From assembly GCA_041662605.1 (NCBI GenBank), contig JBAZSD010000008.1, positions 62,001 to 126,000 on the forward strand: a stretch of DNA of 64,000 bases, in the 5' to 3' direction. Origin of the DNA: Desulfomonilaceae bacterium. GTDB taxonomy: Bacteria > Desulfobacterota > Desulfomonilia > Desulfomonilales > Desulfomonilaceae. The notes below the pieces were generated by a model. That model searched no databases and was not told the origin of the DNA. It was given only the letters and a program-made list of their open reading frames with translations. Of this stretch, positions 35,917 to 45,694 are shown in pieces. Position numbers and translations under genes: made by a program. Every line of letters begins with the position of its first letter. The first letter of the stretch is position 1.

Positions 35917-37116
35917 TCATCTCTTCGATGCGAGCAATTCCAGAAAACTGTCAATGTGCCGCTCCAGGTTCTCAAAGGAATACAATCTTGGATCGTTCTG
36001 GTCAGCTTCAAAAATGACCCCGGGGATACCAGTTCTTTCTGTAATCGCGTCTCTTAAAGCCATCACATCCTGGGAAATCCACTTACAGCTTCTGTTGGAA
36101 TGAAAAAGAAACCCGTCGAGGCTATAAAGCTTGGCAAGCTCGATATATTTTTCTATTCGATATTCCAGATTCAAATTGAAAGTGTAAAGGTACTGACGAG
36201 TCCAGTCTGACAAAGGATCTTGCTCGTTTACCGCCAATTGGCTCCAGGCCCACGTGTAGATTGAGGTTACCACCGCTGCGCCACGATCGGCAAGGAAACC
36301 GGATAGTTTACCCAGTTCGGACCAAATAGGCAAATTGTCCCAGAACAATCTGAATTTCTCATTCGGTACGGCAGGAATTTTACTTGCTGTGCGTTCTTCC
36401 AGTTCTTGGACAAGGTTTCGGTAGAATTGAACCGCTGTCTCGGTTCCTCGCTGGGAAACTATCGGAAACATCGAAATGAACTGGTCAAATACAGTCATTG
36501 GAGACGGGATGTTTTCTCCCATTACCAGCATTCTCGTCCAAAGTTCAGAGGCCTGTCTCGAAAGCGCCATAACCTGTTTCAATTTGGCTTGATCAAGACT
36601 TTTTCCCGCTATCGTTTCAAGAGTTTTGATCAACTCTTCGAGTTGTCGCTTTACGTATGCTTCAGCCGCGGGATCTTCTTCACCGTTTCCAGAGTGAGGG
36701 ATGTCGATAAGAACCATAGGCGCGTTGTAAAGCCGACTCAAGACCTCGAACCATTTTGTCAGAGTTCCGCACTGGCAGTTTATTACAAGAATCAGATCCG
36801 GCTTCGGCAGTCCCCACGTTGGGCTGATACCGGCTTTTGTCCATCCAATGTCACACCTGGCATACGAACACAGGTCAATCACATAGCCCATGCCTTCGGC
36901 TGCTGAAGAAAGCTCGGTAGTCATTTTCCTCGCGCCGATGATTGCGGCATGATTTTCAGGATAAACAGGAAACATATCCATGGCGTAAATGAGTTCAACG
37001 GGTGTGAAAACATTACAGTACACGACTGGTTTGTTGTTGTGGGGCGCCATGTGCGCTGCGGTGAAATAATCGGTGGTAAGTTTCTTGATCTCTTTAAGGG
37101 CCTTAATCGGTTCCAT
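35917..37116 (-). CDS. 2-hydroxyacyl-CoA dehydratase / benzoyl-CoA reductase B-like subunit
   Basis: The 399-residue protein belongs to the HgdA/HgdB-BcrB/BcrC family, which binds a 4Fe-4S cluster and the acyl-CoA. Cysteine-containing family segments are NVFTPVELIYAMDMFPVYPE, DLCSYARCDIG, NCQCGTLTKWFE and FHSNRSCKW. It most resembles the larger BcrB-type chain. It partners with the next gene (93 bases away on the same strand). The family works with a separate ATP-dependent activator (HgdC or BcrA/D), which is absent from this window. The substrate cannot be read from sequence. Confidence 0.8.
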   Translation of the reverse strand: MEPIKALKEIKKLTTDYFTAAHMAPHNNKPVVYCNVFTPVELIYAMDMFPVYPENHAAIIGARKMTTELSSAAEGMGYVIDLCSYARCDIGWTKAGISPTWGLPKPDLILVINCQCGTLTKWFEVLSRLYNAPMVLIDIPHSGNGEEDPAAEAYVKRQLEELIKTLETIAGKSLDQAKLKQVMALSRQASELWTRMLVMGENIPSPMTVFDQFISMFPIVSQRGTETAVQFYRNLVQELEERTASKIPAVPNEKFRLFWDNLPIWSELGKLSGFLADRGAAVVTSIYTWAWSQLAVNEQDPLSDWTRQYLYTFNLNLEYRIEKYIELAKLYSLDGFLFHSNRSCKWISQDVMALRDAITERTGIPGVIFEADQNDPRLYSFENLERHIDSFLELLASKR

Positions 37117-37209
37117 GTTTTAAACCTTATGATTATGCGTTGTTTTTTTGGGTTCAGTTTATAGGCGCCCTCTTGGGTGGGTCGCTGTGAAACATGAAAA
37201 TGCTGGTCA

Positions 37210-38349
37210 CTATGGAAGATCGTCCGCCAAAATTTCTCCGAACGCCTCCAGTCTTAGTCTGATCTGGCCCAAAGAGGCTCCACGGCTGGACGTTTCCAGC
37301 ACAAGGTTAGGGATGTCATTTTTCTTGAGGGCATTGACAAAATCAGGAGTATCAAAGGCAGCGGCCTCACAAAATTTCGGATTCAGGAAGATAACTCCCT
37401 GAGCGCCGCATTGGTGAATCCTGACAATAAAATCTTCGATCAGTTTTATCGGATTCATATGATACCCGGTGTACGGGACCAAAGACATATGTCGGTCAGA
37501 GAGCGACTTAAAGCAATCGTCTCCGACGCGCGTTTCAACGGATACCGAGCGAAAGCCGGTAACAATTTCGTCACCTACGAGAGTTAACCCCAGTTCATCA
37601 AATAAGTTGGCAATTTCAGGCGGATCCCAGACCTTGCCTCGAACATAAACAAATGGGCCATTGGATGGCCTTTCCTTAGCGCAATCCCAGGGCAACAGGT
37701 TCATCAAACCCAAATGTTCCTCTCTTGGAATTTTCAATGCTGATTCAAACAAGGGGATAACGCGAGAAGCTCCCCAACTGATTGGACAGGTTTTCATTTT
37801 CATGTACGCGGATTTCAGTTCTTTCCGACTTTTTTCATAGAGTGAGATACTCGCCGCAAGACCAGTCTGTGTGATCTCTTTCCCTGTAAGTTGACTTAAC
37901 CACCTGGAAAGCCGCAGGAATTCTTCTCTCAGATATATACCGGCGCCTGGATCTCCGAGTTTCTTGGGTAATCGCAAAAATTCACACGGAACATCAGGGA
38001 ACAAACGACGCCATAGATGATAGAGGTTTCTCGTAGTATCACAAACATATGGAATGACCATACCATCCAGAACGTCCAGCGCCCCTTTTAATTGAAGCTC
38101 TAGGGCCCCCATCGCATGGCTGCATGAGTAGCTGGGGATTTGAGTTTGAGCCAGGCTTATCGAAACACCTGCGCCGGCTATTGCTACCGGAATCGCTCCT
38201 GCAGCGTGAATCAACTCTTCCGGTACATCCGGCAAGATGTGACCAATGACCTTTTTGCCGGTTTCGGCTTTAATTTGTTTTAACTTGAGCCATGGATTCT
38301 GATTTATTTCGTAAAAAGGACCCCACGGATCCGAATTGGTCATCGCCAC
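37210..38349 (-). CDS. 2-hydroxyacyl-CoA dehydratase / benzoyl-CoA reductase C-like subunit
   Basis: The 379-residue second chain of the same family shows GHILPDVPEELIHAAGAIPV (the usual N-terminal signature), then PSYSCSHAMGALE, VIPYVCDTTRNLYH and FLNPKFCEAAAFDTP with cluster-type cysteines. With the adjacent B-like subunit it should form a heterodimer. Upstream is a short divergent region. As for the partner, an activating ATPase is not nearby, so the pair may share one encoded elsewhere or have another role in handling thiol-bound or double-cubane-cluster chemistry. Confidence 0.8.
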   Translation of the reverse strand: MAMTNSDPWGPFYEINQNPWLKLKQIKAETGKKVIGHILPDVPEELIHAAGAIPVAIAGAGVSISLAQTQIPSYSCSHAMGALELQLKGALDVLDGMVIPYVCDTTRNLYHLWRRLFPDVPCEFLRLPKKLGDPGAGIYLREEFLRLSRWLSQLTGKEITQTGLAASISLYEKSRKELKSAYMKMKTCPISWGASRVIPLFESALKIPREEHLGLMNLLPWDCAKERPSNGPFVYVRGKVWDPPEIANLFDELGLTLVGDEIVTGFRSVSVETRVGDDCFKSLSDRHMSLVPYTGYHMNPIKLIEDFIVRIHQCGAQGVIFLNPKFCEAAAFDTPDFVNALKKNDIPNLVLETSSRGASLGQIRLRLEAFGEILADDLP

Positions 38350-38495
38350 TTTTCCTCCTCAATCATCTTTTTACCCACAAACCTTTAGACCGTTCTACTT
38401 GGAAGCAAAGACGCACAAGGGACGCTTGCCCTCCAAAACCGATTGAACTAAACTATGATCAGATACGGAAGATTTGGAGAAGTTCGTTGGAATCA

Positions 38496-38708
38496 ATGCC
38501 TTTTTTACACGCCAATAATATTTTCACTATAACCTTTGAAGATGACTTGGCCTTTACTGAAGTTAGGTCTATCCTGGACCAGTTGATCGCTAAAAACGCC
38601 TTTGACGATCAAATACAGCAGGAAGAGGGTTCTTATTGTCTCACGTGCGGCCCTACCCATTTCAATGTATGGGTCATTGAAATGGAGGTTATTATAAGGC
38701 GTGAGTGA
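38496..38708 (+). CDS. Small protein of unknown function
   Basis: An ATG at 38496 opens a 70-residue frame with CLTCG and mixed hydrophobic and acidic residues (ITFEDDLAFTEV; FNVWVIEMEV). The same frame is open further upstream but overlaps the divergent dehydratase-like gene, so the longer form is unlikely. No family recognised; it ends just before a hairpin that faces the convergent TPR gene. Confidence 0.35.
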   Translation: MPFLHANNIFTITFEDDLAFTEVRSILDQLIAKNAFDDQIQQEEGSYCLTCGPTHFNVWVIEMEVIIRRE

Positions 38709-38714
38709 TTGATC

Positions 38715-38733
38715 AAGTATTGTGACAATACTT
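38715..38733. terminator. Hairpin between convergent genes
   Basis: AAGTATTGT and ACAATACTT form a perfect A+T-rich inverted repeat with one central base, 6 bases after the small plus-strand frame and 15 bases before the end of the minus-strand TPR gene. It could terminate in both directions. Confidence 0.4.
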
Positions 38734-38747
38734 TCGGAGACTTTATC

Positions 38748-39455
38748 CTAACCCTGAATTGATAGCTGAGCGATTTTCGCTTTTACAAAGTCAGCGTCCG
38801 GCGCTTCCGGAAAAATTTTCAAATACTGTTTATATGCTTGAGTCGCTTCTTTTTTCTTGTCCATCATTTCGTATATGCGAGCGATTGATGAATAAGCTTC
38901 ACGCCTGTATGGCGAATTTATGTCTCGTGATAGCTGCTCGAAAACACTTATGGCTTTTTCCGAATCCTTTAGCGCCATATAGGTCTCAGCTATATTGTAC
39001 TGCGCTAAAGGCCCCATGCCTTTCCTGGCTAAATTTGACGCCTGAAACTGATTGTAGCGCTTTAGAGCTGCTTGATAATCTCCCTTGTTGAAAAGAACGT
39101 GCCCCTCGTAAAGGACAGCGACTTCTCCACTTGGTAGCCCACCGTAATCCTTGGAAACCGTATCCAGTTCGGCCAGGACTTTGTCCTGTTCCGGAGAGCT
39201 TTTTGAATTCTCGGAAACCGAAAGAATTTCATACGCTCTAACAGCGGATTCCACCATCTCATGTCCGGCCGACTGTCGTCGGTTTTGATAGCCAAAGTAG
39301 GCCAGCGAGGCCAAAGCCACCACAACAACCAGAGACACGGCAATACCGATGGCCCTTGGATTGCTTCGAGCGAACGCAACGGCGCGAGCGGACCAGGTTA
39401 TAAATTCATCGGGTTCATTTAGTAGTTCTTTTCTTCTGGGCTTTTTTTCGGCCAC
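38748..39455 (-). CDS. TPR-repeat membrane-anchored protein (YfgM-like)
   Basis: The 235-residue protein has a cytoplasmic N-terminus, one membrane helix at about 37-55 and then at least three TPR-type repeats (about 115-225, for example GPLAQYNIAETYMALKDSEK and AYSSIARIYEMMDKKKEAT). This layout matches YfgM/ancillary SecYEG-type proteins and similar periplasmic TPR scaffolds. It is divergent from mfd. The TPR part should bind other proteins in the periplasm; partners are unknown. Confidence 0.75.
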   Translation of the reverse strand: MAEKKPRRKELLNEPDEFITWSARAVAFARSNPRAIGIAVSLVVVVALASLAYFGYQNRRQSAGHEMVESAVRAYEILSVSENSKSSPEQDKVLAELDTVSKDYGGLPSGEVAVLYEGHVLFNKGDYQAALKRYNQFQASNLARKGMGPLAQYNIAETYMALKDSEKAISVFEQLSRDINSPYRREAYSSIARIYEMMDKKKEATQAYKQYLKIFPEAPDADFVKAKIAQLSIQG

Positions 39456-39634
39456 AATTCACCTCATCTTTAGCCCGTTTTCTTGCTTCGGCGATACGCC
39501 AAGTCGACAACCATGGATAACTGATATGGCGCTTGAAGTCAATGTAAACGCTCGGAGCTTTTTTTATGATTTCTGATATGCTAGATTTGATGATTGAAAT
39601 ATGATTTTGGCCTAAAAAGAAAGTCCCCTTATCG

Positions 39635-42600
39635 TTGACCCCTAATAACGTCTTTTTCAATACTGTCAATTTTTTGTGTGGATCCAGAGAGCAAGGCGGA
39701 ATCTACGGTCTGAAAGGTTCCGCTTCAGCATTCTTAATTGCTTCGGCTATTAAACGGAACGTTGGGCCAATTGTATGGGTGCATCCTGATGACGACTCAG
39801 CGTCGCGTTCTGCGAATGATCTTAGTTTTTACCTGGGTCTTGATGAAAAAAATTTGAACCGGCTCAGTGATCCGGTTGTCCATTATCCCGAAACACTTGC
39901 CGTTCCATATTCCTCCGGGGCATTTGAGTCGGATGTATGGACCGAACGTATGGCATGCCTGTTTCGTCTTGTGTCATATCCGATCCCCCGGGTTATAACC
40001 ATAAGCATCCCCTCTTTGCTCAGGAAAATTATACCTAGAAAAGAATTTGATACTCTGAGCTTCAGCATCTCCGTCGGTCATGAAATTGACAGGGATTTGC
40101 TGTGCGCAAATCTTGTTAGGGCCGGGTACTCAAGAGCGCCTCTTGTCGAAGATGTGGGCGACTTTGCTATCAGAGGTTCAATCCTCGATATTTATTCTCC
40201 CTTATATTCCAATCCGATAAGAATCGAACAGATGGGTGACCTCGTTGAATCAATGCGCTTCTTTGACCCATCTAGTCAGAGATCCCTGGATTCCAAATCC
40301 GAGATAATGATCTGCCCTATTCAAATGGCTCCCCCCGATGAAGAAGCTCTTGAGAAAGGACTCGAAGAAATTGTTCGGGTTTGTGAGTCCAGAGGTATTG
40401 AAAAGAGGGTTCGACAGGGGTTACTGGACGATTTCAGGCATAGAATAAGATTTCCGGGAGTTGATCTTTACACCTCATATTTCAGAGAGAGCCTTCAATC
40501 TTTCCTCGATTACTTGCCGATGGAAACTCTTATTCTCCTTCCGGACAGCGAAACAATTGACCGGTGTTTCGAAGATCATGAACAGGAGGTGTTTCACGGA
40601 TTTGAATCAGCCGTGAACAGTGGTCTTCCTGTTCCGGAACCTGGTTCTTTATACATTTCCAGGGATAACTTTCAGGAGTTGCTTGATTTCTTTCGGGCGG
40701 TGGTCATGGCCGATCTCGAAACAGAAAAACAGGCCGGTCCAACTTTTCGTATTGTTTGCGATTCCAATGTCGACATAAGACCGGCCGTTATGAAGGACAA
40801 AGCATATGATCGAGCCATGTCCGGACTCGTTCACATGATGGATGATTGGCGCGACCTTGGAAATGAAGTCTACATAGTGAGCCACACAGAAGGTCAGGCT
40901 CAGCGATTAATTAAATTGCTAGAGCCGTACAAGGCCAACCTGAACTATCAGGGAACGGCCTTTGAGATGCCGAGCCTCGACTCTTCATCGGCGCCGGGAA
41001 TCTATCTTTACGTGGGGCCACTGGCCACCGGTTTTAGAATTCCGGAAATCGGAATTGTTACGGTTACTGAAGAAGAGATTTTTGGTCCTAGAGTCCGGGC
41101 TTCGGTACGTAAGCACGCTAGAGGCGTGTTCGTCTCTTCGCTGACCGATCTTTCGGAAGGTGAAGCAGTCGTTCACGAGAATTACGGGATTGGCATTTTT
41201 AGGGGACTGACGTGCAAGGAATTTGATGGGATCGCCGGCGAAGTAATGGTGATCGAGTATGCCGGCGGTGACATACTTTATCATCCTGTTGAACGTTTGC
41301 AGTCGATTCAGAAATTCATATCCGGGGCTGAAGCGCCTCCGCGAGTGGACAGACTTGGGACCAAAGGGTGGGAAAAAACCAAGGCCAAGATCAAGAAATC
41401 TATTCGTGAAATGGCCAAGGAATTACTTGAAATTTACGCCAGAAGACAGGTCACGTCGAGGCCTCCTTACGCTCCTTGTGACCAGAGTCTGGCTGAATTT
41501 GAGGCGTCTTTTGAATTTGAAGAAACCCCCGACCAGGCCAAAGCCATCCAGGAGGTAATGGAATCTCTCGATTCAGATCGTCCGATGGATCGTTTAATAT
41601 GCGGCGATGTTGGCTATGGGAAGACGGAAATAGCCATAAGAGCCGCCTTCCGAATCATGATGGACGGAAAACAGGTTGCTGTGCTGGTTCCAACTACGGT
41701 ACTCGCTCAACAGCATTTCGACACTTTTTCCAAGCGCTTTTCAGGTTATCCAATAAATGTGGAAATGATATCTCGCTTCAGATCCACTACAGAACAAAAA
41801 GAAATTTTGACAAAACTTGAACAGGGCAAAGTCGATCTGATCGTCGGAACTCACCGGCTTCTTCAAAAAGATGTTAGCTTTAAAGATCTCGGTTTATTGG
41901 TGTTGGATGAAGAACAGAGATTCGGAGTCGCCCATAAGGAGCGTATCAAGAAATACAAGGCTCATGTTGATATCTTGACTCTCACCGCTACCCCAATTCC
42001 AAGAACACTGAATTTTTCTCTCACCGGAATGAGAGACATGTCCATAATAGAGACTCCTCCTACAAACCGGCACGCGATCAGGACTCATGTTCTTAAGCAA
42101 TCTGATGGAGTAATCAGGGAAGCCATAATCAAGGAATTGAACCGGGGTGGCCAGGTATTTTATTTGCATAACAGGGTTCAGAGCATCTATAAACGAGGCT
42201 CAGCGCTTCAGAAGCTGGTTCCTGAAGCCCGGATCGGCGTAGCGCACGGGCAACAAACGGACAATGAACTTGAGAAGGTCATGATAGATTTCATCACCGG
42301 CAAAATCAATGTTCTTGTATGTACAAGTATAATTGAATCTGGTTTGGATATCCCCAGGTCAAACACTATAATCATCGAGCGCGCCGACACTTTCGGGCTC
42401 GCTGATTTGTATCAGTTGAGGGGTCGGGTTGGCCGTTCCAGCGTTAGAGCTTACGCTTACCTGCTCACACCGCCGGAAACACTTATGACCCATGACGCTG
42501 TTAAAAGGCTGGCGGTAATTCAGGAACACTCAGAACTGGGACAAGGTTTCAAGGTTGCCATGCGAGACATGGAAATTAGGGGGGCCGGCAATATTCTAGG

Positions 42601-43243
42601 GGTGTCTCAGTCCGGTCATGTTAATCAGGTCGGTTATGAAATGTATCTTCAACTCCTCGAAGAAGCGGTTCTAGAAATAAAGGGTGAGGAACCGGAAACC
42701 AAAATTGATCCGGAGATAAATCTCAAGATTGAGGCGTACATTCCTGATGATTATGTACCTGAAGCCAACCAGAGAATGAATTTTTACAAGAGGTTATCGA
42801 GAGCTTCCAGTAGAAATGAGATCGATGGAATCGAGGAAGAAATAGTTGATCTGTACGGCCGAACACCTACTCAGGTGAACTCGCTGTTGATTATTATGGC
42901 TATTCGGCTGATCATGAAAGAACTTCGCGTCTCGAAACTGGACTATAGTAAAGAACAGTTGATCATATCTTTCGATCCGTCAACTAACATGAGGCCGGAA
43001 TCTCTTATTCAATGGGTTCAGAAAAAACCAAAATCTCGTCTGGCGCCCGGAGACAAAATCCTGTATCAGATAGGATCTGTTGAGTCTACGGAAAGAGCTA
43101 CCGCGAGTTTGAGCGTGCTACGAGATTTAATCGCCTTGACAAACGAACCGGATATAGATCGCACGAACACCACGCCGCAATCCGGAGAATCTAGAGTCAA
43201 ATATAAATTCTTTAAAAAAAGAGCTTTTGGAACAAAACAATGA
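39635..43243 (+). CDS. mfd: Transcription-repair coupling factor
   Basis: The 1202-residue Mfd displaces RNA polymerase stalled at DNA damage and recruits UvrA. The UvrB-like N-terminal region comes first (about 1-350). The CarD-type polymerase-interaction domain is at about 500-570 (LSEGEAVVHENYGIGIF). The RecG-like motor has Walker A GDVGYGKTE near 657 and DEEQ near 760. The C-terminal regulatory domain is from about 1040 (YIPDDYVPEANQRMNFYKRL). Start TTG at 39635 is preceded by no strong ribosome site; the N-terminus from residue 20 on fits the family. Its stop overlaps the next gene's ATG by 4 bases. Confidence 0.95.
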   Translation: MTPNNVFFNTVNFLCGSREQGGIYGLKGSASAFLIASAIKRNVGPIVWVHPDDDSASRSANDLSFYLGLDEKNLNRLSDPVVHYPETLAVPYSSGAFESDVWTERMACLFRLVSYPIPRVITISIPSLLRKIIPRKEFDTLSFSISVGHEIDRDLLCANLVRAGYSRAPLVEDVGDFAIRGSILDIYSPLYSNPIRIEQMGDLVESMRFFDPSSQRSLDSKSEIMICPIQMAPPDEEALEKGLEEIVRVCESRGIEKRVRQGLLDDFRHRIRFPGVDLYTSYFRESLQSFLDYLPMETLILLPDSETIDRCFEDHEQEVFHGFESAVNSGLPVPEPGSLYISRDNFQELLDFFRAVVMADLETEKQAGPTFRIVCDSNVDIRPAVMKDKAYDRAMSGLVHMMDDWRDLGNEVYIVSHTEGQAQRLIKLLEPYKANLNYQGTAFEMPSLDSSSAPGIYLYVGPLATGFRIPEIGIVTVTEEEIFGPRVRASVRKHARGVFVSSLTDLSEGEAVVHENYGIGIFRGLTCKEFDGIAGEVMVIEYAGGDILYHPVERLQSIQKFISGAEAPPRVDRLGTKGWEKTKAKIKKSIREMAKELLEIYARRQVTSRPPYAPCDQSLAEFEASFEFEETPDQAKAIQEVMESLDSDRPMDRLICGDVGYGKTEIAIRAAFRIMMDGKQVAVLVPTTVLAQQHFDTFSKRFSGYPINVEMISRFRSTTEQKEILTKLEQGKVDLIVGTHRLLQKDVSFKDLGLLVLDEEQRFGVAHKERIKKYKAHVDILTLTATPIPRTLNFSLTGMRDMSIIETPPTNRHAIRTHVLKQSDGVIREAIIKELNRGGQVFYLHNRVQSIYKRGSALQKLVPEARIGVAHGQQTDNELEKVMIDFITGKINVLVCTSIIESGLDIPRSNTIIIERADTFGLADLYQLRGRVGRSSVRAYAYLLTPPETLMTHDAVKRLAVIQEHSELGQGFKVAMRDMEIRGAGNILGVSQSGHVNQVGYEMYLQLLEEAVLEIKGEEPETKIDPEINLKIEAYIPDDYVPEANQRMNFYKRLSRASSRNEIDGIEEEIVDLYGRTPTQVNSLLIIMAIRLIMKELRVSKLDYSKEQLIISFDPSTNMRPESLIQWVQKKPKSRLAPGDKILYQIGSVESTERATASLSVLRDLIALTNEPDIDRTNTTPQSGESRVKYKFFKKRAFGTKQ

Positions 43244-44511
43244 AATCTAAGTTTATCCTGATTTGTCTTTATTCCGTTTTTGGTTTTTTCGTCTTTCAGA
43301 AAACGGTTCTCGCCGCCGGTTACTCGGATAGAATAGCGGCTATAGTAAACTCAGACGTGATCCTGGAGTCTGATGTAAAAAAGCAGAAACAGCCATTGAT
43401 AAGAAGTTTGGTGAATTTGCCTCTGGGGATTGTCCCCCCTGGAAAATGGCCGACTGAAAGAGAAATTCTGGATGAACTCGTAGTCATTCACCTTTTGGAA
43501 CAAGAAGCCACGAAAAAAGGAATCACTCTGGATGATAAAGCGGTTGACGCGAGTATAGATTCCATAAAGAAACGTAACAACTTGACGGATGAACAGTTCG
43601 TGCTTTTCCTCGCGGCCAACGGACTTAGTTTCGCGAACTACAAACAGTTGATGACTCGACAATACCGGTTGACCAAACTGATTGATTCGGAGGTCACCAG
43701 AAAAACACCCATTAGCGAGGAAGACGCCGAGAAATATTACAAAAAGCATGAATCTGAAATTAATCAGGAATACCAAAAGCTTCTCGAGAGTATGGCTCCT
43801 CCCGCGCCGCCTGAAGAAGAATCCAAACCTAATATTCCTACCGAAGAAAAGGTCTTTCTTGGAGGAAAGATCAGGCTTCGCCAAATAACCCTTAAAGTTG
43901 GAGGCGGGAAAAAACCTAAAGATGTCCAGCGGGTCATGGAAACTGCCAAGACAGTATACCAAAAAGCTCAGACTGGAGAGGACTTCAGTAAACTGGCCAA
44001 GAAATATTCTCAGGATAATTTAGCAAAAAGTGGAGGTGATCTCGGATTCATGGATTACAAGGACATGGTTCCACAACTCCAGAAAATGGTCCAACACATG
44101 AAGGTCGGAGATATGACCCCTCCCTTGAGGACCGCGGATTCGTTTCTTATGTTTTATCTTGATGACGCGAAGAATCGGAAGGAAAAGAGTCTACCGATTC
44201 CCGAAAAAACGCGTAAGGAACTCGAAAAGCGATGGAAACAGGAATACGAAAAGAGGTTAGCGGCCAAGAAATCGCAGACGACCCAGAAACGTGAACAAGA
44301 GAGTATGAATGCTGAAGTTAATCAAAATATCTCTCCTGAAGATTCAAAGAAAATTAAATCTTTGGGTATTTTGACCCCTGAAGAAATCAAAGATTATTCA
44401 AAGGTTCGCAATAAAGTCATTACCATTCTAAGAACCGAATTGATACAATCACGGATGAAAGATTGGATTGACGAACTTAAACGCAATTCCATAATCGAAG
44501 TAAAACTTTGA
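43240..44511 (+). CDS. SurA/PpiC-type periplasmic peptidyl-prolyl isomerase
   Basis: The 423-residue protein has a signal peptide (cleavage near LAAG, about residue 26), a SurA N-terminal helical chaperone domain (AAIVNSDVILESDV at about 32-45 is the typical SurA opening) and one parvulin domain at about 205-310 (IRLRQITLKVG then KYSQDNLAKSGGDLGFM). The C-terminal helices carry a low-complexity K/Q/E linker. It should help fold outer-membrane barrel proteins. It is translated together with mfd (4-base overlap), a common arrangement in this phylum. Confidence 0.88.
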   Translation: MKSKFILICLYSVFGFFVFQKTVLAAGYSDRIAAIVNSDVILESDVKKQKQPLIRSLVNLPLGIVPPGKWPTEREILDELVVIHLLEQEATKKGITLDDKAVDASIDSIKKRNNLTDEQFVLFLAANGLSFANYKQLMTRQYRLTKLIDSEVTRKTPISEEDAEKYYKKHESEINQEYQKLLESMAPPAPPEEESKPNIPTEEKVFLGGKIRLRQITLKVGGGKKPKDVQRVMETAKTVYQKAQTGEDFSKLAKKYSQDNLAKSGGDLGFMDYKDMVPQLQKMVQHMKVGDMTPPLRTADSFLMFYLDDAKNRKEKSLPIPEKTRKELEKRWKQEYEKRLAAKKSQTTQKREQESMNAEVNQNISPEDSKKIKSLGILTPEEIKDYSKVRNKVITILRTELIQSRMKDWIDELKRNSIIEVKL

Positions 44512-44640
44512 AAAAGTGTCAATTCTGTTTTCTTGTAAAATTTAGGGAAAGTCCCGCCCGCTGGTTGGTTAATGTCGCGTTCGGCGCCTCCCTGTCTTTT
44601 TTTTGATTTTACTGTCCAGAAAGTCCGGATCGAAATTTAG

Positions 44641-45675
44641 ATGCTGTTCAACTTTATAGCCTCAAGAGTCTCAAGAGATTTGGCCATAGATCTGGGTACA
44701 GCCAATACCCTGGTCTATAGCCGCGGTTCCGGCATAGTGGTTGACGAACCTTCTGTTGTAGCTATTAGAAAAAGAGACAAGAGAATCTCGGAAGTCTGGG
44801 TTGGCGTTGACGCAAAGAAGATGATTGGAAAGGTGCCGGAATCGATAGAAGTATACAGGCCGTTGAGGGACGGTGTCATAGCCAATTTTGAAATTGCAAG
44901 CCTTATGCTGAAATTTTTTATCCAGAAGGCTCACGGCAGAAAGGCTTTTGTCCGCCCCAGGGTCATAATTTCGGTTCCGTCCGGTGTAACTCCTGTAGAA
45001 AGAAGAGCTGTAAGAGACGCTACTTTGAATGCAGGAGCGGGCGAGGTCTTTGTGATAGAGGAGGCCATGGCTGCTGCAATGGGCGCAGGCCTGCCTGTTA
45101 CCGAACCGATGAGCAACATGATTGTGGATATTGGCGGGGGGACGACAGAAGTCGCAATTATCAGCCTTACGGGGGTCGTTTATAGCAATTCGATCAAAAT
45201 TGCTGGCGACAAACTGGATTCGGACATCCTGAACTTTGTAAGAAAAAATTACAGTATACTGATTGGCGCCTCAACTGCCGAACAAATCAAAATGCTCATT
45301 GGTCGGGCTTATATTGAAGATGATCAGGAAGATGAAATTGATATCAAAGGTCGAGACTTAATGGACGGGATACCCAAAACCATTACCATAAACTCCAGTG
45401 AAATCACCATGGCAATCATGGATTCAGTCAACACCATCGTGGACAGCGTCAAATCAGCCCTCGAGCAGTGCCCTCCGGAGTTGGCGGCGGATATAATTGA
45501 TACGGGAATAGTGCTTACGGGCGGAGGAGCGCTATTGAAAAACCTCGATGTAAGAGTTAAGCGTGAAATAGGAGTTCCCGTTGTGGTGCCTGACGATCCA
45601 TTGACAACTGTTGTTAGAGGGGCGGGCATGATGCTGGAAGACATCGAATTACTAAGAGAAATCGCCAATAACTGA
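44641..45675 (+). CDS. mreB: Rod-shape actin homolog
   Basis: The 344-residue MreB forms membrane-bound filaments that guide cell-wall synthesis. The actin-like phosphate loops are visible: IDLGTANTLVY (about 17-27), MIVDIGGGTTEVAIIS and GIVLTGGGALLKNLD. The N-terminal short hydrophobic stretch (MLFNFIASRVSRD) is the membrane-binding part. Length is normal. No mreC/mreD follow; the next gene is on the opposite strand. Confidence 0.96.
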   Translation: MLFNFIASRVSRDLAIDLGTANTLVYSRGSGIVVDEPSVVAIRKRDKRISEVWVGVDAKKMIGKVPESIEVYRPLRDGVIANFEIASLMLKFFIQKAHGRKAFVRPRVIISVPSGVTPVERRAVRDATLNAGAGEVFVIEEAMAAAMGAGLPVTEPMSNMIVDIGGGTTEVAIISLTGVVYSNSIKIAGDKLDSDILNFVRKNYSILIGASTAEQIKMLIGRAYIEDDQEDEIDIKGRDLMDGIPKTITINSSEITMAIMDSVNTIVDSVKSALEQCPPELAADIIDTGIVLTGGGALLKNLDVRVKREIGVPVVVPDDPLTTVVRGAGMMLEDIELLREIANN

Positions 45676-45679
45676 TAGT

Positions 45680-45694
45680 AAAACCTAGGGTTTT
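45680..45694. terminator. Short bidirectional hairpin after mreB
   Basis: AAAACC pairs with GGTTTT around TAG, with extra T residues behind on the plus strand. It lies 4 bases after the mreB stop and overlaps the stop codon of the convergent gene. A-rich and T-rich arms would give a U tract in both directions, but the stem is only 6 bp. Confidence 0.4.

Noticed and set aside
43351..43962. Long minus-strand open frame inside the SurA-like gene
   Set aside because: It is the antisense of a clear coding region with signal peptide and parvulin domain.
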